Source: an uncultured Planctomycetaceae bacterium (GTDB lineage Bacteria; Planctomycetota; Planctomycetia; Planctomycetales; Planctomycetaceae). Taken from it: a DNA stretch of 6,536 bases. The DNA lies in NCBI GenBank assembly GCA_903823545.1, contig CAIJTL010000104.1:1-6536 (forward strand), given 5' to 3'. Below, one piece after another: positions 1 through 5,746 of the stretch (positions are counted from its first letter, which is position 1; each line of letters begins with the position of its first letter). Under the pieces are notes generated by a model, which was given only the letters and a program-made list of their open reading frames with translations, made no database searches and was not told where the DNA came from. The position numbers and the translations under genes are program-made.

Positions 1-1698
1 CCGCGATATCACCTGACCGAAGGCTTGCGGATGTTCGAGGTGCGGCGGATTTCGAAAGTCGCAGCAGCTGATTACTCGGAATTTGTGTCAGAACATTTGC
101 CTAACGAAATCTTGCTAAAACACAAGTTGCCTCAGCGTTGCGACGCGATCCGACAATTGCACATGCCGAGTACGATGCCTGACTATCTCTCGGCGAAACG
201 GCGTCTGATCTTTGAGGACCTGCTTGAGTTTCAAATGGGGCTCGCACTTCGCCGTCGAGCGTGGAAGCGGGGGCCACCGGCTCCACCATTGCCTGTCACT
301 GCGAAGATCGACGCTCGAGCACGACGACTATTTTCGTTTGAATTCACCGCTGGCCAGAACCGAGCGGTCGAGGAAATCTGCCGCGATTTGGCTTTGGATC
401 AAGCAATGCACCGACTCTTACAAGCCGACGTTGGTGCGGGCAAAACGGCAATCGCCATCTATTCGCTGTTGGTTGCTGTGGCCAATGGCTATCAAGCGAT
501 AATCATGGCTCCGACCGAACTACTCGCGACGCAGCACTGGAACACGGTCGATTCACTTCTCGCGGGAAGTCGTGTCGAACGCCGTCTTTTGACGGGTAGT
601 GTGAGTGATACTCAGCGACGGCAGACATTGGCTGAAATGGAATCGGGAACAGCGAACCTAATCATCGGCACGCAGGCGTTAATTCAAAAAGGTGTTCGCT
701 TCGCGAAGCTTGGACTCGTTGTGATTGATGAGCAACACAAATTTGGTGTGGCTCAGCGAGCCCACTTCGGATTGGGAGATCTTGCTCCGCACGTGCTCGT
801 CATGACGGCCACGCCGATTCCTCGCAGTTTGTGCCTGACGCAATTCGGTGATCTCGATATTACGGCGATCAATGATCTTCCTCCTGGGCGACAGAAGATC
901 GAAACGCACCGCGTCTATTCTGAGCCAACTCGCAAACGCGCGTGGGACTTCGTTCGTCGCCAACTACTAGCGGGGAGACAGGGCTACATCGTCTGCCCGC
1001 GAATCGGTGCCAGTGATTCAGAAGATGAAACTGAGGTCGTAGAGTTTTTGAAAACGCTTGCCCCGACTTCGTCGTTAAATAATTCGTCAGACATGCCGCA
1101 ATCAGCAGAAGAGGCGTTTGCGAAATTGTCAGTCGGTGAATTGAAGGACTTTCGAGTTGGACTCGTGCATGGTCGCATGCCGCGCGAGGAGCGAGCCGCC
1201 ACCATGGAACGCTTTCGCAACGGAGAGATTCAGGCATTAGTTTCAACAACCGTCATTGAGGTGGGAGTTGATGTCTCGAACGCCACGTTGATGGTCATTT
1301 TCCACGCTGAGCGTTTCGGTCTTTCTCAACTTCATCAACTGCGAGGACGCGTCGGTCGCGGTAAGTTTCAGGGATACTGTTTTCTCTTTTCGGATAACGA
1401 TGATCCCGAAGCTCTACGTCGTTTACACGCCGTTGAAACGAGCACGAATGGCTTTCAAATTGCCGAAGCCGATTTTGAACTTCGGGGCCCCGGCGATGTC
1501 CTCGGGACTCGGCAACACGGCGACTTACCGTTGACGGTCGCGAACATTCGCCGAGACCAAGAACCCCTTATCGAAGCTCGTCATGCTGCTTGGAATGCGA
1601 TTGATTCTGGAGCGATCGACACCGCCGAATATGCGCCACTCAAACGCAGAGTACTCGACCGATTTGCGGAGCTGTTGAATTTACCTCAAACGGGGTAA
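1..1698 (+). CDS. recG: ATP-dependent DNA helicase RecG, C-terminal part (5' end outside window)
   Basis: RecG is a superfamily 2 double-strand DNA translocase that remodels stalled replication forks and branch-migrates Holliday junctions in the cytoplasm. The frame is open from base 1 and the first codons (PRYHLTEGLR) match the end of the RecG wedge/linker region, so the TTG or ATG codons near base 25 are internal and the true start lies upstream. Counting codons from base 1, I see: Walker A ADVGAGKT at 142-149; Walker B/DExH box DEQH at 243-246; motif III TATPIPR at 269-275; motif VI QLRGRVGRG at 446-454; and the RecG-specific LRGPGDVLGTRQ hairpin motif at about 494-505, which couples ATP hydrolysis to DNA movement. 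About 565 of the usual roughly 690 residues are present. Two small oddities: ADVGAG replaces the common GDVGSG, and the stretch after VCPRIG (about 338-368) is longer than in E. coli RecG. The gene ends at a TAA, followed about 90 bases later by a strong terminator. Identification is secure. Confidence 0.96.
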   Translation, partial: PRYHLTEGLRMFEVRRISKVAAADYSEFVSEHLPNEILLKHKLPQRCDAIRQLHMPSTMPDYLSAKRRLIFEDLLEFQMGLALRRRAWKRGPPAPPLPVTAKIDARARRLFSFEFTAGQNRAVEEICRDLALDQAMHRLLQADVGAGKTAIAIYSLLVAVANGYQAIIMAPTELLATQHWNTVDSLLAGSRVERRLLTGSVSDTQRRQTLAEMESGTANLIIGTQALIQKGVRFAKLGLVVIDEQHKFGVAQRAHFGLGDLAPHVLVMTATPIPRSLCLTQFGDLDITAINDLPPGRQKIETHRVYSEPTRKRAWDFVRRQLLAGRQGYIVCPRIGASDSEDETEVVEFLKTLAPTSSLNNSSDMPQSAEEAFAKLSVGELKDFRVGLVHGRMPREERAATMERFRNGEIQALVSTTVIEVGVDVSNATLMVIFHAERFGLSQLHQLRGRVGRGKFQGYCFLFSDNDDPEALRRLHAVETSTNGFQIAEADFELRGPGDVLGTRQHGDLPLTVANIRRDQEPLIEARHAAWNAIDSGAIDTAEYAPLKRRVLDRFAELLNLPQTG

Positions 1699-1790
1699 CG
1701 CCAAGAAAAAGTTGGTTCAACAACACCTCATGGACGCGAGCCGCGTACACCACAGCTTTCGACGTGAATGGCAGAGAGCCACAAAAACAC

Positions 1791-1819
1791 AAAAGCCCGG
1801 TTCACAGAACCGGGCTTTT
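1791..1819. terminator. Bidirectional intrinsic terminator between convergent genes
   Basis: AAAAGCCCGGTTC (1791-1803) and GAACCGGGCTTTT (1807-1819) form a perfect 13-bp inverted repeat around the 3-base loop ACA. The GC-rich stem core is flanked by A-run/T-run arms, so each strand ends in CTTTT. It lies 92 bases after the recG stop and 10 bases after the stop of the minus-strand gene. In the minus direction the T-rich tail is longer (CTTTTGTGTTTTTG), so termination of the minus-strand gene should be the stronger. The position between two convergent genes fits one hairpin serving both. Confidence 0.88.
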
Positions 1820-1829
1820 GTCATTGAGA

Positions 1830-4076
1830 CTACCGTTGACCGCCACGATTATCACGGCCGCGTCCGCCACCACCACGACGGAATCGACGCTGCGGTGGTG
1901 CTGCCACCGGTTCTGATCCGCCAGAACCACGAGGATCACCAACGAGGCTTTCGGCCTCGTCTACCGGATCGAGATTTTTTCCAACCAAATGCGGATTGAG
2001 TAAATAGCGGATCGCCTCTTCCCACGATGGCATCTTGGCGTACGTGATTACGGGGACTTCGTCTTCATCATCATCGGAGTCCGTTACACCATGATCATCG
2101 TGGCTGTCGACGGCTTGCTCGGACTCATCAGTACTTTGATCGTCGAGCTTCTCCGAATCGCTCGGTTCGCCTTCTGATGCTGCGTTACTTGTGGCATCTG
2201 TCGGGCGGCGACGACGACGACGACGACGACGACCTCGACGCTCAGACGATTGATCCCCATCGGATCGCTCAGCGGATTCGTCTGATTCGCTGCCATCTTC
2301 CTCGCCGTCATCGGAATCAGCCTGAATGCTTTCATCACTGGCGTTTGCTGGAATGAAATCAGGAGATTCGCTGGACGTCGCTAACGCCTCATTGAGGTCG
2401 AAGGTAGTCCCTTCGCTCATATCGCTGCTTGTTGCAGCATCCGACTCTGATGGACGGCGGCGACCGCGACGACGACGACGACGACGACCGCGACGTGGTG
2501 AACCATCTTCGTTGAGTTCAGTAACGTCCGACGAATCCTCTGAATCCTCTGCTGATTCGTCCGATTCGTCTGCCGTTTCCGCAGATTGCATCGCTGTTGT
2601 TTCGGAAACACTTCCTTCAGAAACCAGTTGCACATCGGAATCATCCGACTCTGGCCAAACCAGCTCTTCATCAATCGGTGCCGACCGAGACTTAGAGGTC
2701 TTCAATATCTTGTCGCCTGCAACCGTACTTTGTGCGACAGCCTCGTCTCGTGGGCGACTCGTTTGTGGTGACGTGGCTTGTGCAACCACGGTCGACTGGT
2801 CATCGAAGATTCCTAAACCAAAATCATCAAACGCCGAAGCTTCAACCTTTGGAGCTGGAGCCTGTCGCGGTGCCGTTGCCGGAGGCGGGGTTGCTGACGA
2901 ACGTGCGTCTGAACGAGGCCGCTCTTCTCTCGGCCGATCCTGTCGACTTCGATCATCTCGCGGTGGGCGTGATCGACCGCGTGATGATTCTGCACCTGAA
3001 TTCTCTGCCGAGCGTGTCCGATCATCAGATTGAGGGCGGGCCTCGCGAGTTCGATCGTTCGAGGCAGACGGTCGCTCAGTCGGGCTTGTCCCCTGCGCCT
3101 CTGCGGGCCGTGATCGTTGCTCGGTTGGTGCTCTATCGTCCCGTGGACGATCACTGCGGCGGCCACGATCACCCGAACCTCTGCCGCCTGAGCCTTTGCG
3201 ATCGCGGTCACGTCCACGGCCTGACGATGAGCGACCGCCATCTGCTCGTGGAGCATCGCTATCAGGAATCTCTTCCCATTCCCAATTTTCGAGCAAATCC
3301 CAGTAAGCATCTTCGCGAGTTCGCCGGAACTGTCGCTTACGACGCGGGGCGGAAGAGCTCGATGTACTCGAGGCGGCGGAGCCTTGTTCTGCTGAAGCCG
3401 ACTCAGGTTCCTCTTCGTCAGAATCCCCGTCAGCCTCTTCATCTTCGTCGTCGTCCTCGAACTCATCATCGGAACTTTCCAAGTTCAGTTCTGGTTCGTC
3501 CGAGTCGTCTTCATCGTCTTCAATTTCGTCGTCGTCCTCCTCGTCAGCATCTTCATCTGATGCAACCGATTCCGGCGCGAGTGTCAGGCCGTCATCAAAA
3601 TCAGAAGGCAGTGTGAGACCTTCGGAGTCATAGTCGTCAGGAAGTGTGAGGCCGCTCTCTTCTGAGGCCAATTCGTGGCCTTCTTCAGTCAAGGCTTCGA
3701 CTTCTTCAATCACTCCGAATCCGAAATCGTCGATCCCGGCGCCAAACGAATCTGTATTCGCGGTCTTCGTCGAGGCTTTGTTCGGCGGCAGTGCCGCTTT
3801 CACTGGGCTAGGCCGACCTGGCGCAGGTCGCGTCGCGACTTTGCTAACTGGTTCGGCAGACGCGAACTCGATTTCTTCTTGGATAATCGTCTGCGCTGCT
3901 GTGGCTACGATAACAGGAGGTGGAGTGGGAGGCTTGGGAATCTCCACCTTAAACATGTCATCGTCGAGCAGGTCGTCATCGCCGCTCTTAGGTTTATCGA
4001 GATTAATGCCAAAGAGATTTTGAGCGAGGCCCGCCCAATCATCTCCAGGATGCTGCTGATGTGATTTGTTTGCCAT
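1830..4076 (-). CDS. Large intrinsically disordered acidic/arginine-rich protein with RGG tail, function unknown
   Basis: I do not recognise a catalytic domain. I place the start at the ATG at 4076 (about 748 residues): MANKSHQQ leads straight into a likely conserved module, DDWAGLAQNLFGINLD (about 12-27). An ATG at 4109 would add 11 unremarkable residues; neither start has a clear ribosome site. In order: a Pro/Ala linker (50-105); DDFGFG at 116-121; three GLTL(P/A) repeats at 142-166; an almost pure Asp/Glu/Ser tract (about 170-227); a basic patch then an aromatic module AYWDLLENWEWEEI (257-270); an Arg/Asp/Ser-rich stretch (about 281-393); FDDFGLGIFDD (416-426); arginine tracts at 528-541 and 613-624, each set in acidic sequence; a final ordered-looking module PSWEEAIRYLLNPHLVGKN (683-701); and an RGG-like tail (730-748). 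There is no signal peptide or membrane segment, so it is probably cytoplasmic. The composition suggests RNA or nucleic-acid binding and scaffolding, like the disordered C-terminal half of RNase E, but this is inference; automatic pipelines may mislabel it as ribonuclease E. It is transcribed divergently from fabI and ends at the shared terminator. Confidence 0.85.
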   Translation of the reverse strand: MANKSHQQHPGDDWAGLAQNLFGINLDKPKSGDDDLLDDDMFKVEIPKPPTPPPVIVATAAQTIIQEEIEFASAEPVSKVATRPAPGRPSPVKAALPPNKASTKTANTDSFGAGIDDFGFGVIEEVEALTEEGHELASEESGLTLPDDYDSEGLTLPSDFDDGLTLAPESVASDEDADEEDDDEIEDDEDDSDEPELNLESSDDEFEDDDEDEEADGDSDEEEPESASAEQGSAASSTSSSSAPRRKRQFRRTREDAYWDLLENWEWEEIPDSDAPRADGGRSSSGRGRDRDRKGSGGRGSGDRGRRSDRPRDDRAPTEQRSRPAEAQGTSPTERPSASNDRTREARPQSDDRTRSAENSGAESSRGRSRPPRDDRSRQDRPREERPRSDARSSATPPPATAPRQAPAPKVEASAFDDFGLGIFDDQSTVVAQATSPQTSRPRDEAVAQSTVAGDKILKTSKSRSAPIDEELVWPESDDSDVQLVSEGSVSETTAMQSAETADESDESAEDSEDSSDVTELNEDGSPRRGRRRRRRRGRRRPSESDAATSSDMSEGTTFDLNEALATSSESPDFIPANASDESIQADSDDGEEDGSESDESAERSDGDQSSERRGRRRRRRRRRPTDATSNAASEGEPSDSEKLDDQSTDESEQAVDSHDDHGVTDSDDDEDEVPVITYAKMPSWEEAIRYLLNPHLVGKNLDPVDEAESLVGDPRGSGGSEPVAAPPQRRFRRGGGGRGRDNRGGQR
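2205..2240 (-). repeat. Arginine-codon trinucleotide repeat, tract 2
   Basis: On the plus strand ACG is repeated seven times in a row at 2211-2231, flanked by GCG GCG on the left and ACC TCG ACG on the right. On the coding strand this is a run of CGT/CGC codons for RRG followed by nine arginines (residues 613-624 of the minus-strand protein). Gain or loss of units would change tract length without breaking the frame. Confidence 0.8.
2453..2495 (-). repeat. Arginine-codon trinucleotide repeat, tract 1
   Basis: ACG is repeated six times at 2469-2486 on the plus strand, within a longer stretch of arginine and glycine codons that encodes RRGRRRRRRRGRRR (residues 528-541 of the minus-strand protein). 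It resembles the tract at 2205-2240, including the same flanking RRG pattern, so the two may descend from one duplicated module. Confidence 0.78.
3579..3653 (-). repeat. Three tandem GLTL repeats inside the disordered protein
   Basis: The coding strand carries three units beginning GLTL: GLTLPDDYDSE, GLTLPSDFDD and GLTLAPES (residues about 142-170). The DNA repeats at intervals of 33 and 30 bases; each copy shows GTGTGAG or GTGTCAG on the plus strand. The near-identical DNA suggests fairly recent internal duplication of a short acidic/hydrophobic motif that sits just before the Asp/Glu tract. Confidence 0.75.
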
Positions 4077-4325
4077 AGGGGGTGAAACGTAGCGAGGCAG
4101 CAAGTGCATATCAAGCGGTTACTCGTTGGCTCTAACTTCAACGCTCATCAAGACTCTACGACTTAGCATACCTATGATCGAACACCGCTCGACCGCGAAA
4201 TGTATCAACGATGTGGTTGAAGGGGTTCTGACGCCCCGGTATCTTCCGCCCCGTAGTTCGGCTAAGCCTGATGAATTCGGGGCGCCGTCGATTTGAAATA
4301 TCTCCACCGACAAGGCTGATTTGAA
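4077..4325. promoter_or_regulatory. Divergent intergenic region carrying the promoters of the disordered-protein gene and fabI
   Basis: These 249 bases separate two genes that run away from each other, so both promoters should lie here unless fabI or the minus gene is reached from farther away, which the orientation excludes. I find no convincing -35/-10 pair on either strand. The best single -10-like hexamer on the plus strand is TATGAT at 4173-4178, but the matching -35 position (around 4150) is poor. The right half holds the direct repeat and potential hairpin listed separately. No small open reading frame or RNA gene can be supported. Confidence 0.55.
4247..4284 (+). repeat. Imperfectly nested inverted repeats in the fabI leader
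   Basis: CGCCCCG (4247-4253) is complementary to CGGGGCG (4278-4284), giving a 7-bp GC-only stem with a 24-base loop. Inside the loop GGCT-A-AGCC (4260-4268) can form a second small stem. An alternative left arm, ACGCCCC at 4231-4237, can also pair with the same right arm. If fabI transcription starts upstream, this would be a structured leader ending about 40 bases before the start codon. No run of T follows, so it is not a simple intrinsic terminator. A regulatory role is only a possibility. Confidence 0.35.
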
Positions 4326-4327
4326 AT
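4290..4327 (+). repeat. Ten-base direct repeat at the fabI start
   Basis: GATTTGAAAT occurs at 4290-4299 and again at 4318-4327, 28 bases apart start to start. The second copy overlaps the first two bases of the fabI ATG (4326-4328). It could be a duplicated operator half-site or simply a small duplication. The core TTTGA resembles a half-site of fatty-acid regulators such as FabT, but the other palindrome half is missing, so I do not name a regulator. Confidence 0.5.
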
Positions 4328-5135
4328 GGGACTGTTTACCGGCAAGAAGGGCTTGGTTTTTGGGATTGCGAACGATCATTCGATCGCTTGGGCCATCACA
4401 GAAGCGTTGCATAATGAGGGCGCAGAGATGGGTTTCACTCACCTGCCTGACAAAGACCCTACGATGCCCCGCATGGAGCGCCGAGTCCGCAAGCTTGTTG
4501 ATCCGATCGGTGGAAAGTTCGTCCTGCCTTGCAACGTCCAAGTCGACGCCGACTTAGACGCGATCTTCGCGAAGGCGAAAGAGACCTTTGGAACAATCGA
4601 CTTTGTGCTGCATTCAGTTGCTTACGCACCAATGGAAGATCTGAAGGGGCTGACGGTTGCGTGTAGCCGAGAGGGCTTCAAGACCTCGATGGAAATCAGC
4701 GTTTACAGCTTGTTGGCGATCGTTAATCGAGCGCGTGCGATTCTGAATCCGGGCGGAAGCATTTTGACGCTGACCTATCTCGGCGGCGAAAAAGTGATCC
4801 CCGGCTACAACATTATGGGCGTCTGCAAAGCCGCGTTGGAAAGCTCCGTCACGTATGCCGCTCATGAACTCGGCCCATCGGGACTTCGAGTCAACGCCTT
4901 GAGTGCTGGACCGCTAAAGACTCTCAGTTCTTCAGCCGTCGGTGACTTCGACGTGATGATGAAGCTCTACCAAGGTATGTCGCCAATGCGTCGCAACATT
5001 TCGATGGAAGAAGTCGGAAAGACTGGCTTGTTCCTTTTGAGCGATCACGCCAGCGGTATCACCGGAGAAACACTGCACGTTGACGCTGGATTCCACGTGA
5101 TGGGCGCGCCTCCGGCCGACATGACGTTTGGATAA
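4326..5135 (+). CDS. fabI: Enoyl-[acyl-carrier-protein] reductase FabI
   Basis: FabI catalyses the last reduction of each fatty acid elongation cycle, turning trans-2-enoyl-ACP into acyl-ACP with NAD(P)H in the cytoplasm. The 269 residues are near the usual 255-270. The Rossmann nucleotide loop is [12 protein letters not shown] (13-24), matching the FabI GxxxxxSI pattern rather than the GxxxGxG of ordinary short-chain dehydrogenases. The FabI triad is intact: Tyr151 (TYLGGEK), Tyr161 and Lys168 (YNIMGVCK, Tyr-x6-Lys). SAGPLKTL (193-200) and the C-terminal [13 protein letters not shown] are typical. Residue 99 is Ala (HSVAYAP) where E. coli FabI has Gly93; Ala is normal in Gram-positive FabI, so this alone does not imply triclosan resistance. 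Met164 and Phe208, other inhibitor-pocket positions, are conserved. The start gives the canonical [11 protein letters not shown] beginning; only a weak AAGG (4312-4315) precedes it. Downstream, mutT lies 179 bases away on the same strand. Confidence 0.96.
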   Translation: MGLFTGKKGLVFGIANDHSIAWAITEALHNEGAEMGFTHLPDKDPTMPRMERRVRKLVDPIGGKFVLPCNVQVDADLDAIFAKAKETFGTIDFVLHSVAYAPMEDLKGLTVACSREGFKTSMEISVYSLLAIVNRARAILNPGGSILTLTYLGGEKVIPGYNIMGVCKAALESSVTYAAHELGPSGLRVNALSAGPLKTLSSSAVGDFDVMMKLYQGMSPMRRNISMEEVGKTGLFLLSDHASGITGETLHVDAGFHVMGAPPADMTFG

Positions 5136-5148
5136 TCGAAGCGAAATT

Positions 5149-5175
5149 GCTCGCGTGAGCGGCTTATTCGCGAGC
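5149..5175 (+). repeat. Inverted repeat just after fabI, possible weak terminator
   Basis: GCTCGCG (5149-5155) and CGCGAGC (5169-5175) form a perfect 7-bp GC-rich stem with a 13-base loop, starting 13 bases after the fabI stop. There is no T-run after the right arm (GAAGGATC follows), so it is not a standard intrinsic terminator. It may stabilise the 3' end of the fabI message or assist factor-dependent termination. The rest of the 5136-5314 gap shows nothing else I can support. Confidence 0.4.
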
Positions 5176-5314
5176 GAAGGATCAAGTACTGCGAAATCCA
5201 GAATCAGCGAGTTCAAGCTCAGTTTAATGGCAATGCCGAATTTCGATCATCCTGAACTTCGCGGTGTCTGATCTTGATCTGGTTTTTATCGGCTATTGAG
5301 AGTGAGTGCAGACG

Positions 5315-5731
5315 ATGGCGGAGTTCCGTCGCAAAACCATTGGTATCGCAGTGGTTGAGTACCAAGGAAGCTACTTGATCGGCACTCGGCCGCCGGGAGC
5401 TTCGTTGGCTGGGTTTGCGGAATTTCCTGGCGGAAAATGTGAACCTGGCGAAGAACCAAGTGCGGCAGCTGTCCGGGAATGTCTCGAAGAAACCGGCGTC
5501 ACTGTTGAAGTGCGTCAACTGCTGACTCGCCGTCGCTACGACTACAACTACGGGTCCGTCGATTTACATTTCTTTCTGTGCCAACCGACAGAGTCGCCAG
5601 AAGCTCTCACGGATCTGCATGGCTTTCGTTGGGAAAAGGTGACGGCTCTTCGCACGCTCAAGTTTCCGGATGCGAACGTTCCTGTTGTGGAGATGCTAGA
5701 GCAACGCGCGAAAGAGAACGCGTCCAATTGA
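5315..5731 (+). CDS. MutT-type NUDIX hydrolase (probable 8-oxo-dGTP diphosphatase)
   Basis: NUDIX enzymes cleave nucleoside diphosphates linked to another group; the MutT branch removes oxidised dGTP from the nucleotide pool and so prevents A:T to C:G mutations. Counting from the ATG at 5315 (138 residues), the Nudix box GX5EX7REUXEEXGU is complete: Gly40, Glu46, Arg54-Glu55, Glu58-Glu59 and Gly61 in GGKCEPGEE...RECLEETGV, which supplies the metal-binding glutamates. The preceding AEFPGGK and the late FPDANVPVV (117-125) match LEFPGGK and FPPANEPVI of E. coli MutT; Asn121 corresponds to the MutT Asn119 that reads 8-oxoguanine, which favours the MutT assignment over other NUDIX types. An in-frame GTG at 5306 would add three residues; I prefer the ATG because an AG-rich stretch (5298-5306) sits at suitable distance. 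The substrate cannot be proven from sequence, so no symbol is assigned. It ends only 15 bases from the convergent gspF-like gene. Confidence 0.9.
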   Translation: MAEFRRKTIGIAVVEYQGSYLIGTRPPGASLAGFAEFPGGKCEPGEEPSAAAVRECLEETGVTVEVRQLLTRRRYDYNYGSVDLHFFLCQPTESPEALTDLHGFRWEKVTALRTLKFPDANVPVVEMLEQRAKENASN

Positions 5732-5746
5732 GCTCTTCGTCATTGG

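Noticed and set aside
25..1698. RecG as an N-terminally truncated gene starting at the TTG at 25
   Set aside because: The reading frame is open to base 1 and the residues before it still match RecG, so it is cut by the window edge, not truncated.
2205..2495. CRISPR-like or regulatory array from the repeated ACG units
   Set aside because: The repeats are pure trinucleotide runs in frame with arginine codons, with no repeat-spacer pattern.
2813..3469. Minus-strand 218-codon frame inside the disordered gene
   Set aside because: Another low-complexity shadow, wholly contained in the larger frame and without recognisable motifs.
2326..3616. Long open frames on the plus strand opposite the disordered gene (235 and 294 codons)
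   Set aside because: They arise because the low-complexity Asp/Ser/Arg codons of the minus gene contain few stops in reverse. Their products are Ser/Arg-rich mirror translations without domains, and only the minus frame spans the region intact and ends at a terminator.
4150..4178. Sigma-70-like promoter with TATGAT at 4173-4178
   Set aside because: The -10 hexamer is good but the -35 position (AAGACT) matches only about half of TTGACA, too weak to list as a site.
4293..4310. FabT-like operator containing TTTGA before fabI
   Set aside because: Only one half-site is present; the TCAAA partner that would complete the palindrome is absent.
4119..4541. Minus-strand 140-codon frame antisense to the fabI start
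   Set aside because: It overlaps clearly coding fabI sequence and shows no family motifs.
4326..5135. Triclosan-resistant FabI because Ala replaces E. coli Gly93
   Set aside because: Ala at this position is natural in triclosan-sensitive Gram-positive FabI enzymes, so the residue alone is not evidence of resistance.
5268..5290. GATCTTGATCTGGTTTTT as a terminator before the mutT-like gene
   Set aside because: The GATC copies give at most a 4-bp stem with a 2-base loop, too weak for an intrinsic terminator despite the T-run.
4932..5518. Minus-strand frames across the fabI end and the mutT start
   Set aside because: They overlap two well-identified plus-strand genes, and the translations show no motif.
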